Source: an uncultured Prevotella sp.
Lineage (GTDB): Bacteria > Bacteroidota > Bacteroidia > Bacteroidales > Bacteroidaceae
Reading direction: 5' to 3'
NCBI GenBank assembly: GCA_947095945.1
Contig: CAMUQM010000087.1
Location: 1-7,951 of the forward strand
DNA: 7,951 nucleotides
The notes under the pieces are model-generated. The model saw only the letters and a list, made by a program, of their open reading frames with translations. It was not told where the DNA came from and did no database searches. Positions 1-5,856 of this stretch are shown piece by piece (position 1 is the stretch's first letter; every line of letters starts with the position of its first letter). Position numbers and translations under genes: made by a program.

Positions 1-30
1 GTACTTCATTTTCATTTTGTCATTCTTCAT
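1..30 (-). CDS. Possible 5' end of a leftward gene, cut by the window edge
   Basis: Reading the minus strand from 30 gives an open frame of ten codons, starting Met-Lys-Asn-Asp-Lys-Met-Lys-Met-Lys-Tyr, that leaves the window at position 1. Later in-frame ATGs at 15-13 and 9-7 are alternative starts. The frame lies about 30 nt downstream of the transcription start predicted from the leftward promoter at 69-100, a normal leader length. Too little is visible to name a product, and the true start could lie outside the window. The promoter is the main reason for thinking a gene begins here. Confidence 0.3.
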   Translation of the reverse strand, partial: MKNDKMKMKY

Positions 31-68
31 TCAACTATTTTAAAGTGTCTAAATTCGCTAAACGCGTG

Positions 69-100
69 CAAAGTTACTATTTTCCAACCGATTAACCAAA
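69..100 (-). promoter_or_regulatory. Leftward Bacteroidota-type promoter
   Basis: On the minus strand a TTTG (-33 element, plus positions 97-100) is followed after 20 nt by TAACTTTG (-7 element, plus positions 69-76). This matches the primary sigma-factor consensus TTTG-(19-21)-TAnnTTTG of Bacteroidota at every fixed base. Transcription would start near position 62 and run left out of the window. It is divergent to thrS. Confidence 0.7.
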
Positions 101-334
101 GGTTTTTTCCATATTTTTATCCTCCGACCTTGAAAAACATCATGTACTTTTCCAAATTATTGTCCTTTAGCACAACAACCTATGCTCTAACTGCTCAAAT
201 TATCCATATATTAAGTTGTTTTTAAGTCAAACTACATTAGCAAGCATAATTGTAACATAGAAAATGAGAATTTACTCTTATTAATCTTACTCTAATAAAC
301 ATAGATTTACCTTCTAAATCAACAAAGTAATCAT

Positions 335-366
335 AATTCTGAATTCTGAATTCTGAATTCTGAATT
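335..366 (+). repeat. 7-bp tandem repeat (AATTCTG)4 next to the thrS promoter
   Basis: Four perfect head-to-tail copies of AATTCTG occupy 335-362, and the first four bases of a fifth copy fill 363-366. The array ends nine bases before the thrS -7 element, so the -33 position of that promoter falls inside the repeat (TTCTG around 351-355). Short perfect tandem repeats are prone to slipped-strand mispairing; here a change in copy number would not move the -7 box but would change the sequence upstream of the array. A related 10-bp string in inverted orientation occurs at 2681-2690. Confidence 0.9.
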
Positions 367-382
367 AAAAATCGTACCTTTG
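351..382 (+). promoter_or_regulatory. thrS promoter
   Basis: TACCTTTG at 375-382, followed by C, matches the Bacteroidota -7 consensus TAnnTTTG(C). The -33 region, at the expected 19-nt spacing, is a weak TTCTG provided by the tandem repeat. Transcription is predicted to start near 389, giving a leader of about 27 nt. This is too short for a T-box or other long tRNA-sensing leader, and no Shine-Dalgarno sequence is seen before the ATG. Confidence 0.65.
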
Positions 383-415
383 CCACATATTTGATTTATA
401 AAACTAATTTGTAGT

Positions 416-2365
416 ATGGTTAAAATCACTTTCCCAGACGGTTCAGTTCGTGAATACGAGCAGGGCGTAACTGGTTATCAAATCGCCGAGAGCATTTCGC
501 CGGCTCTCGCCCGTGACGTTGTATCTTGCGGTGTAAATGGCGAAACAACAGAACTCAATCGTCCTATCAATGAGGACGCAAGCATCGCACTTTACAAGTT
601 CGATGACGAAGAGGGTAAGCACACATTCTGGCACACCTCTGCCCACCTCCTTGCTGAGGCATTGCAGGAGCTTTATCCGGGCATTCAGTTTGGTTTCGGT
701 CCTGCTGTTGAGAACGGCTTCTTCTATGATGTGATGCCTGCAGAGGGTCAGACAATCTCTGAGAACGACTTCCCAAAGATTGAAGAGAAGATGCGCGAGC
801 TTGCTAAGAAGAATGAGCCAGTCGTTCGTCGTAACGTCTCTAAGGCTGATGCTGTTAAGGAATTCACTGCCGATGGACAGGAATATAAGGTGGAGCACAT
901 CGTAGAGGACCTCGAAGATGGCACTATCTCAACATATTCACAGGGTAATTTCACCGACCTTTGTCGTGGTCCGCACCTCGTTTCTACGGGTGCTATCAAG
1001 GCCATTAAGATAACCAGCGTTGCCGGAGCTTTCTGGCGTGGCGATGCTAAGCGTGAGCAGATGACTCGTATTTATGGTATCACCTTCCCTAAGAAGAAGA
1101 TGCTCGATGAGTACCTCGTAATGCTTGAAGAGGCTAAGAAGCGCGACCATAGAAAGATTGGTAAGGAGATGGAACTCTTTATGTTCTCTGACCGCGTTGG
1201 TAAGGGTCTTCCTATCTGGTTGCCAAAGGGAACACAGCTGCGCCTGCGCTTGCAGGAACTCCTGCGTCGTCTTCTCCGTCCATACAACTATCAGGAGGTA
1301 ATCACACCGGGTATTGGTGGTAAGAATCTCTACGTAACTTCTGGTCACTATGCTCACTATGGCAAGGATGCTTTCCAGCCAATCCACACACCGGAGGAGG
1401 ACGAAGAGTATATGCTCAAGCCTATGAACTGCCCTCACCACTGTGAGATCTACGCACACAAGCCACGTTCTTACAAGGATCTTCCACTCCGTATCGCTGA
1501 GTTCGGAACCGTGTTCCGTTATGAGAAGAGCGGTGAACTTCATGGACTTACACGTGTTCGTACCTTCACTCAGGACGATGCTCACATCTTCGTGCGCCCT
1601 GACCAAGTAAAGGCTGAGTTTGAAAACAATATCGACATCATCCTCAAGGTGTTCAAGACTTTCGGCTTCGAGAACTATGAGGCTCAGATTTCGCTTCGCG
1701 ACCCAGAGGATAAGGAGAAGTATATCGGTTCTGACGATGTATGGGAAGAGAGCGAGACAGCTATCAAGGAGGCTTGTGCAGAGATGGGACTCAACGCCCG
1801 CATAGAGCTTGGCGAGGCTGCGTTCTATGGTCCTAAGCTCGACTTCATGGTGAAGGATGCTATTGGCCGTCGTTGGCAGCTCGGTACTATTCAGGTAGAC
1901 TATAACCTTCCTAACCGCTTCAAACTCGAATATACAGCAGAGGACAACTCGAAGAAGACACCTGTGATGGTTCACCGTGCACCATTCGGTTCACTCGAGC
2001 GCTTCACAGCCGTTCTCATCGAGCACACAGCAGGTCACTTCCCACTCTGGTTGACACCTGATCAGGTTGCTATCCTCCCAATCTCTGAGAAGTATAACGA
2101 CTATGCTCAGAAGGTGAAGGCTTACTTCGATGCGCACGACGTACGTTCAATCATGGACGACCGCAACGAGAAGATTGGTCGCAAGATTCGCGACAACGAG
2201 CTCAAGCGTGTTCCTTACATGGTTATCGTTGGCGAGAAGGAAGCTGCCGAAGGTCTTGTGTCAATGCGTCAGCAGGGCGGTGGCGAACAGGCTACTATGA
2301 CAATGGAAGCTTTCGCTGAGCGTATCAACAACGAGGTTGCTGAACAGTTGAAGGAGTTGGATTAA
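416..2365 (+). CDS. thrS: Threonine--tRNA ligase (ThrRS)
   Basis: Cytosolic class II aminoacyl-tRNA synthetase that joins threonine to tRNA(Thr) using ATP. The 649-residue length is normal for a full bacterial enzyme. Domain order: TGS domain (about 1-61), editing domain (about 62-240), catalytic core (about 241-545) and anticodon-binding domain to the end. The editing site shows HTSAH (H73, H77) and CRGPH (C183, H187). The three zinc ligands are C339 (in MNCPHH), H390 (in DDAHIF) and H520 (in HRAPFGSLERF). Motif 2 contains FRYE with R368, and motif 3 ends with R529. All these residues match their E. coli counterparts (C182/H186, C334, H385, H511, R363, R520), so the enzyme should be active and able to edit. 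The ATG start gives the usual N terminus (MVKITFPDGS). The gene appears monocistronic here: the facing operon converges on it, and no infC follows, although infC commonly follows thrS in bacteria. Confidence 0.98.
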   Translation: MVKITFPDGSVREYEQGVTGYQIAESISPALARDVVSCGVNGETTELNRPINEDASIALYKFDDEEGKHTFWHTSAHLLAEALQELYPGIQFGFGPAVENGFFYDVMPAEGQTISENDFPKIEEKMRELAKKNEPVVRRNVSKADAVKEFTADGQEYKVEHIVEDLEDGTISTYSQGNFTDLCRGPHLVSTGAIKAIKITSVAGAFWRGDAKREQMTRIYGITFPKKKMLDEYLVMLEEAKKRDHRKIGKEMELFMFSDRVGKGLPIWLPKGTQLRLRLQELLRRLLRPYNYQEVITPGIGGKNLYVTSGHYAHYGKDAFQPIHTPEEDEEYMLKPMNCPHHCEIYAHKPRSYKDLPLRIAEFGTVFRYEKSGELHGLTRVRTFTQDDAHIFVRPDQVKAEFENNIDIILKVFKTFGFENYEAQISLRDPEDKEKYIGSDDVWEESETAIKEACAEMGLNARIELGEAAFYGPKLDFMVKDAIGRRWQLGTIQVDYNLPNRFKLEYTAEDNSKKTPVMVHRAPFGSLERFTAVLIEHTAGHFPLWLTPDQVAILPISEKYNDYAQKVKAYFDAHDVRSIMDDRNEKIGRKIRDNELKRVPYMVIVGEKEAAEGLVSMRQQGGGEQATMTMEAFAERINNEVAEQLKELD

Positions 2366-2368
2366 AAA

Positions 2369-2400
2369 GGGAGGCCTCCCCCGACCCCTCCGAAGGGAGG
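2369..2400. repeat. GC-rich palindromic repeat, copy 1
   Basis: It begins three bases after the thrS stop codon with a perfect 12-bp palindrome, GGGAGGCCTCCC (2369-2380). CCTCCC at 2375-2380 can also pair with GGGAGG at 2395-2400 across a 14-nt loop. The core aligns with copy 2 at 2427-2467 (shared CTCCCCCGACCCCTCC, then a G/A-rich arm and AGAGTG/GAGTG), so the two are diverged direct repeats. It could act as a transcription-ending or mRNA-protecting stem-loop for thrS, but no T-run follows, so it is not a canonical intrinsic terminator. Confidence 0.75.
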
Positions 2401-2426
2401 AGAGTGCAACAACAATAACAACAACT

Positions 2427-2467
2427 GGCCCCTCCCCCGACCCCTCCCCCATAGGGAGGGGAGTGAA
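2427..2467. repeat. GC-rich palindromic repeat, copy 2, with a G-quadruplex motif
   Basis: CCCCTCCC (2441-2448) and GGGAGGGG (2454-2461) form a perfect 8-bp stem with a 5-nt loop. The C-rich arm is duplicated: CCCC-T-CCCCC-GA-CCCC-T-CCCCC spans 2429-2450. On the minus strand this is four runs of four or five G separated by 1, 2 and 1 nt, an ideal intramolecular G-quadruplex pattern. Leftward read-through from the facing operon would make G-rich RNA here, whereas thrS read-through would make C-rich RNA. It is flanked by AACAACAACTGG on the left and GAGTGAATA on the right, and both flanks recur, inverted, around copy 3. Confidence 0.85.
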
Positions 2468-2591
2468 TACCGCGATATCCCTATAATGTTGGGTATATAG
2501 TGGAATGATAATCACTTATTTGTAGGGGGAGAACAGAAGTTGGAAGTCCTTCGCTTTTAGAGGCTAACATATTATGACCTTTGTGGTCTTG

Positions 2592-2648
2592 TCTTCTCTT
2601 TGCGAGAGGAGAGAATCTCTTTGGCGGCATCCCCTTAGTGGGTGCCGC
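2592..2648 (+). other. Two adjacent stem-loops in the thrS 3' spacer
   Basis: Stem 1 pairs TCTTCTCT (2592-2599) with AGAGGAGA (2605-2612), including one G-U pair, around the loop TTGCG. Stem 2 pairs GCGGCATCC (2624-2632) with GGGTGCCGC (2640-2648), including one G-U pair, around a 7-nt loop. On the plus strand stem 2 is followed by ATTTTGTTCT, so it might serve as an intrinsic terminator for transcripts leaving thrS, about 260 nt past its stop. The T-run is interrupted, and the stems could instead belong to a dispersed structured repeat. Confidence 0.45.
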
Positions 2649-2823
2649 ATTTTGTTCTGTGACCTTTTGACTAAAATATAATTCAGAATTATTCAAAGAG
2701 TTCTCATCAGAATGTCACAAGTCATTTTGTGATTGCTATTGGGGAGGTATGCGAAAGCCCCCTCCGAAGAAAAGAGTAATGAAAAGAGCATGCAAAAAAA
2801 TAGGAGGAATCACGGTGTTTACT

Positions 2824-2863
2824 CCCCTCCCTATGGGGGAGGGGCAACTGGTTGTGTTATTCT
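2824..2863. repeat. GC-rich palindromic repeat, copy 3, inverted
   Basis: CCCCTCCC (2824-2831) and GGGAGGGG (2837-2844) form the same 8-bp stem as copy 2 around the loop TATGG. Read on the minus strand, the flanks also match copy 2: AATAACACAACCAGTTG before the stem and GAGTAAACACC after it. This makes it an inverted copy lacking the internal duplication of the C-rich arm. It lies 11 to 50 bases past the stop codon of the TPR gene. Copies 2 and 3 therefore bracket the middle of the convergent spacer as inverted repeats about 360 bp apart. Confidence 0.85.
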
Positions 2864-2874
2864 ATTAATTTCAT

Positions 2875-3510
2875 TCAAAGGGTGAAGAGGGGCTTATTCT
2901 TCATTGGACTTGGCTTGTCATCACTTTCTATGTGGAGACTTGGAAGCTTATAAAACAGAGAAGCGTTAGGCTTCGCTGGCTGTTGCTTAGGCTTCCTACC
3001 TGCTACGATGTCGGCACGAAGCTGGGAGGCTGCATCGAATGATTTCCATCGCTTGAGGATATAATCAAGTTGCTGAAGGGCAGCCTTGCTATCGCCCACT
3101 TGATAAAGGCAATAGGCACGATTAAACCAATAATCGCGATTGTCGGGGGTAATGTCGAGCGCACGGGTAAAGGCAACGATAGCACTATCGTAACGCTCCA
3201 CGCGAATATTTGTCATACCATAAAGCTCGTAGATATCAGCAATATAAGGCTGTAGATTCAAAGCACGGCGACAATCATCACCGGCACCCTTATAATCTTC
3301 AAGGTGATACTTTGACAATGCCATCAAATACCAAGCCTCGTAAAGGTTTGGCTTGAGAGCAACGATGCGGGAGAATATTTGCATGGAAGTAACGTAGTAT
3401 CCCTGATCAAGCGTCCGCCTCCCCTCCTCCATCATCTTCTTGATGTTATATTGGGCTGCAGACGGCAATGCCAATAGGCATAGCAAGGACACTACGATAC
3501 CACGCAACAT
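2875..3510 (-). CDS. Secreted TPR-repeat protein, short form
   Basis: This 211-residue protein starts with a signal peptide (MLRGIVVSLLCLLALPSAAQ, probable cleavage after A19), so it should be exported to the periplasm or outer surface. Four tetratricopeptide repeats follow at about 26-59, 60-93, 94-127 and 128-161, with typical phrases such as AWYLMALSKYHLEDYKGA and ALDITPDN. TPRs form a helical scaffold for protein-protein contacts; the partner is unknown. The last 50 residues are basic, proline-rich and look unstructured. The ATG lies 4 nt after the def stop codon, so the genes are probably translationally coupled. From memory, Bacteroides species carry a much longer TPR protein at an equivalent def-thrS locus, so this may be a C-terminally shortened form. 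No frameshifted remainder was noticed downstream. Confidence 0.85.
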   Translation of the reverse strand: MLRGIVVSLLCLLALPSAAQYNIKKMMEEGRRTLDQGYYVTSMQIFSRIVALKPNLYEAWYLMALSKYHLEDYKGAGDDCRRALNLQPYIADIYELYGMTNIRVERYDSAIVAFTRALDITPDNRDYWFNRAYCLYQVGDSKAALQQLDYILKRWKSFDAASQLRADIVAGRKPKQQPAKPNASLFYKLPSLHIESDDKPSPMKNKPLFTL

Positions 3511-3514
3511 AGGC

Positions 3515-4075
3515 TTACTTACGTGGAGCCTTCACACGATAATGACAGCGAATCTTTCCCTGTATAAGGGCTTTGAGCTTGCTGGTGATCATCTGCTTGC
3601 GGAATGGCGAGAGACGATCGGTAAAGACACGACCTTCGAGATGATCGAACTCATGCTGGATAACACGAGCAAGATAGCCATCAATCCACTCCTCGTGCTC
3701 AACAAGATTCTCGTCATACCACTTCACATAGATACGCTTTGCACGTGTGACACTCTCGTGTATACCCGGAAGTGAGAGACAGCCCTCTTCCAAGGTCTCG
3801 GTCTCAGAGTCATCATACTCAAGGATGTGACCATTGATAAACGCATGACGATAATCTTTGTACTCAGGGAAAGTGTCTGAGAGCACATCTAAGTCAACAA
3901 CAACTACACGGATAGATTTACCAATCTGTGGTGCAGCCAAGCCTACGCCATCGCTGGCGGTGTTGGTCTCAAACATATTCTGAATCAGCTCTTGAAGGTC
4001 AGGATAATCGAGGGGAATATCCTCGGCTACCTTGCGCAATACTGGCTGACCGTATGTATAAATGGGTAATACCAT
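3515..4075 (-). CDS. def: Peptide deformylase
   Basis: Metallohydrolase of the cytosol that removes the formyl group from the N-terminal methionine of new proteins. The 186-residue product has all three family motifs: GVGLAAPQIG (43-52), EEGCLSLPG (96-104, metal ligand C99) and QHEFDHLEG (140-148, metal ligands H141 and H145, catalytic E142). The ATG at 4075-4073 gives the standard start MVLPIYTYGQPVLRKVA and normal family length. An upstream TTG at 4132 would add 19 residues that resemble no part of the family, so I rejected it. It lies 53 nt downstream of ruvX and 4 nt upstream of the TPR gene, inside the leftward operon. The enzyme should be functional. Confidence 0.97.
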   Translation of the reverse strand: MVLPIYTYGQPVLRKVAEDIPLDYPDLQELIQNMFETNTASDGVGLAAPQIGKSIRVVVVDLDVLSDTFPEYKDYRHAFINGHILEYDDSETETLEEGCLSLPGIHESVTRAKRIYVKWYDENLVEHEEWIDGYLARVIQHEFDHLEGRVFTDRLSPFRKQMITSKLKALIQGKIRCHYRVKAPRK

Positions 4076-4128
4076 ATTCTTTTCTTTCTTTAAACTTACA
4101 AGTCCAACGAGCTTGACCGACACCCGGT

Positions 4129-4548
4129 TCAAAGCCCCTTGGACCTCATATAATCCTGAAGGATGATTGTTGCCGAAATCTCGTCAACAAGCCCTTTATC
4201 TTCACGGCGTGTCTTCTTCTTCACACCACCAGTAATCATTGCTTGATGGGCGATAACAGACGTAAACCGCTCGTCATAATAATCAATAGGCAACTCAGGA
4301 TGTGCCTTGCGCCAACGATTGACAAATTGTTCAACACGAGCAAGGTTCTCACTCGGTTGACCATTGGGCTGCATAGGCTTGCCAATGACAAGCTGGCTAA
4401 CCGCTTCCTTTGCGATATATTGATTTAGAAAATCAAAAAGCTCAGACGTAGGAACAGTCGCCAACCCATTGGCGATAATGCACAATGGGTCGGTGACTGC
4501 TAATCCTGTACGTTTTTTACCGTAATCTATCGCTAAAATCCTGCTCAT
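4129..4548 (-). CDS. ruvX: YqgF/RuvX family nuclease (putative pre-16S rRNA nuclease or Holliday junction resolvase)
   Basis: A 139-residue protein of the RNase H-like YqgF family. The three expected acidic active-site residues are visible: D8 in LAIDYGKKRTGLAV, E93 in YDERFTS, and D122 in LVDEISATIILQDY. The VIGKP segment (54-58) is also typical. The family is annotated either as a Holliday junction resolvase or as the nuclease that finishes the 5' end of 16S rRNA; the latter has experimental support in E. coli, and the sequence does not decide between them here. The length is standard. Its ATG follows the stop codon of the upstream SPOR gene with no gap (TAAATG), which implies coupled translation. 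Confidence 0.93.
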   Translation of the reverse strand: MSRILAIDYGKKRTGLAVTDPLCIIANGLATVPTSELFDFLNQYIAKEAVSQLVIGKPMQPNGQPSENLARVEQFVNRWRKAHPELPIDYYDERFTSVIAHQAMITGGVKKKTRREDKGLVDEISATIILQDYMRSKGL

Positions 4549-5040
4549 TTATCGAGAGAGCAACCAAGCATCAGCGTATGTAGCACGGAGCTGATTGCGG
4601 CTCTGAACAGCAGAAGCCTTGCTGTCGTAAGTAGAAGCTACAACGCGATACATGTTGTTACCAGAATTGTAAGCAACCTGAGCATCGTAACCAGCATTCT
4701 TCAGACGCTGCTGCAAGCCCTCAGCATTAGACTTAATACTGAATGAACCAACAACTACGCTGTAAGCTTTCAAACCAGAACCATTAACAACAGAAACAGT
4801 TTCGCGGCGTACTGGCTCATTGTCGTAATTATCAACAACAGGAGCCTGAGTAACTGGCTGTGTCTCTACAGGTGCAACAACAGCATCCTGCTGAGTTGTG
4901 TTATCATAATTATTTGTAGAATTCTGCTCCTGAGACTTAGCCTTCTCGTAAGCCTTCTTGTATGCACTCTCACTTGACTTACAGCCAGTGAAAGCCATTG
5001 CCACACACATAGCTGCGCCCAAAACCATAAATTTCTTCAT
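4549..5040 (-). CDS. SPOR-domain lipoprotein
   Basis: A 163-residue protein with a lipoprotein signal: a hydrophobic stretch ending in AFTGC, with C20 as the lipidated residue. It should be anchored to the inner or outer membrane facing the periplasm. Residues 21-90 are a linker rich in N, Q, T, P and V that is probably disordered. Residues about 92-163 (from AYSVVVGSFSIKSNAEGLQQ) form a SPOR domain, a fold known to bind peptidoglycan stripped of its peptide stems, often at the division site. The protein probably links membrane and cell wall during growth or division; its exact role is unknown. It is the first gene of the leftward operon and its stop codon abuts the ruvX start. Confidence 0.9.
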   Translation of the reverse strand: MKKFMVLGAAMCVAMAFTGCKSSESAYKKAYEKAKSQEQNSTNNYDNTTQQDAVVAPVETQPVTQAPVVDNYDNEPVRRETVSVVNGSGLKAYSVVVGSFSIKSNAEGLQQRLKNAGYDAQVAYNSGNNMYRVVASTYDSKASAVQSRNQLRATYADAWLLSR

Positions 5041-5092
5041 AATCCCTTAGTTTTTATTGATTATACTTTTAATTTACTATGTAATTATCGTG

Positions 5093-5100
5093 CGAAGTTA
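5093..5100 (-). promoter_or_regulatory. Candidate -7 element for the leftward SPOR-ruvX-def-TPR operon
   Basis: TAACTTCG followed by C on the minus strand differs at one base from the Bacteroidota -7 consensus TAnnTTTG(C). It would start transcription near 5086 and leave a leader of about 45 nt. No clear TTTG is found at the expected -33 distance, so the assignment is tentative. No other close match was found between 5041 and 5272 on this strand. Confidence 0.4.
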
Positions 5101-5192
5101 CAAAATAAGAAAGAAAAGTAAGAAAATAACGTCAATAAAGTTTGTTAAATAAACTATTTGTAAGATTTTTAACACAAAAACACTTCTTATCT

Positions 5193-5224
5193 GTTGCTGA
5201 TATGCGAAACTTTGACTATATTTG
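5193..5224 (+). promoter_or_regulatory. Promoter of the YtxH/holin-like operon
   Basis: GTTG at 5193-5196 and TATATTTG at 5217-5224 (followed by C) are separated by 20 nt, matching the Bacteroidota consensus with a one-base deviation in the -33 box. The predicted start of transcription is near 5231, giving a leader of about 42 nt that is A-rich just before the ATG, as is usual for this phylum. Confidence 0.7.
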
Positions 5225-5272
5225 CCATTGATAAGAAATCAAGTATTCATTAACAATAAAAAATAAGAGATT

Positions 5273-5488
5273 ATGAAGACATTAGGTTACATTGGTGCTT
5301 TCCTCTGTGGTAGCATCACAGGCGCTGCTCTCGGACTTCTTTTGGCTCCAGAGAAGGGAACTGACACACGTACAAAGATTGCTGATGCTGTTGACGATTT
5401 CTGCAAGAAGCACGACATTAAGCTCAGCCGTAAAGAAGCTGAAGATTTCGTTGAAGACATCAAGGATGCAGCTTCAGAAGTTATTTAA
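5273..5488 (+). CDS. YtxH-like small membrane protein
   Basis: A 71-residue protein with an N-terminal glycine-rich transmembrane segment (about 5-25) leading into GLLLAPEKGTDTRTKI, the hallmark of the YtxH (general-stress/gas-vesicle-like) family. The rest (about 30-71) is a charged amphipathic helix that would lie in the cytoplasm or periplasm. The molecular function of the family is unknown, although its founding member in Bacillus is a stress-induced protein. It is the first gene of a tight three-gene operon, 10 nt ahead of the next start. Confidence 0.85.
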   Translation: MKTLGYIGAFLCGSITGAALGLLLAPEKGTDTRTKIADAVDDFCKKHDIKLSRKEAEDFVEDIKDAASEVI

Positions 5489-5498
5489 ATTGTAAAGG

Positions 5499-5852
5499 AT
5501 GTTCTCAAACGATAAGAACGTAGAAACAATAGCACAACTCGTAGAAGTGCTAAAACATTATATCGGGCTTCAGTCAGAGTACGTGAAGCTCGATGTAATT
5601 GAAAAGGTAGTGCGACTGCTGACGGTGATCACCGTGATAACAGTATTCTGCACTATCCTCCTCATTTCCCTAATTTACCTCTCATTCGCTGCTGTTTATG
5701 CCTTGCAGCCATTGGTAGGTTCACTTACATGGGCTTTCCTTATTGTTGGTGGTGGCTATCTGCTACTACTCATCTTCTTTATCATGCTGCGCCACAGACT
5801 TATTGAGCGCCCATTGGTAAGATTCTTAGGAAGTCTTTTAATGTCAAAATAA
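5499..5852 (+). CDS. Holin-like two-helix membrane protein (phage holin family, DUF1469-like)
   Basis: A 117-residue protein. An amphipathic N-terminal region (about 8-40, with YIGLQSEYVKLDVIEKVVRL) is followed by two transmembrane helices at about 41-67 and 75-97 and a basic tail (RHRLIERPLVRF). This layout fits the family usually labelled phage holin superfamily 3 or DUF1469. Despite the label, members in bacterial chromosomes next to a YtxH gene are not prophage lysis genes, and there is no endolysin or other phage gene nearby. An envelope-stress or membrane-organising role is an inference from context only. Confidence 0.82.
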   Translation: MFSNDKNVETIAQLVEVLKHYIGLQSEYVKLDVIEKVVRLLTVITVITVFCTILLISLIYLSFAAVYALQPLVGSLTWAFLIVGGGYLLLLIFFIMLRHRLIERPLVRFLGSLLMSK

Positions 5853-5856
5853 GCTT

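Noticed and set aside
389..415. T-box or other tRNA-responsive leader of thrS
   Set aside because: The predicted leader is only about 27 nt and contains no stem-loop.
938..1975. 345-codon open frame on the minus strand inside thrS
   Set aside because: It lies entirely antisense to a fully conserved thrS, its translation shows no family motif, and its length follows from thrS codon use.
2261..2515. 84-codon minus-strand frame across the thrS 3' end and palindromic repeats
   Set aside because: Its middle is a translation of the GC-rich palindromes and its start has no promoter.
2481..2696. 71-codon frame on the minus strand in the convergent spacer
   Set aside because: It crosses two stem-loops, has no recognisable motif and probably arises from a non-coding repeat; kept only as part of a finding.
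4076..4132. TTG start giving peptide deformylase 19 extra residues
   Set aside because: The ATG at 4075 gives the standard family N terminus; the extension looks unlike deformylases and would overlap the ruvX stop.
5499..5852. Prophage lysis gene
   Set aside because: The holin-like protein has no endolysin, structural gene or attachment site nearby and is locked in an operon with a YtxH gene.
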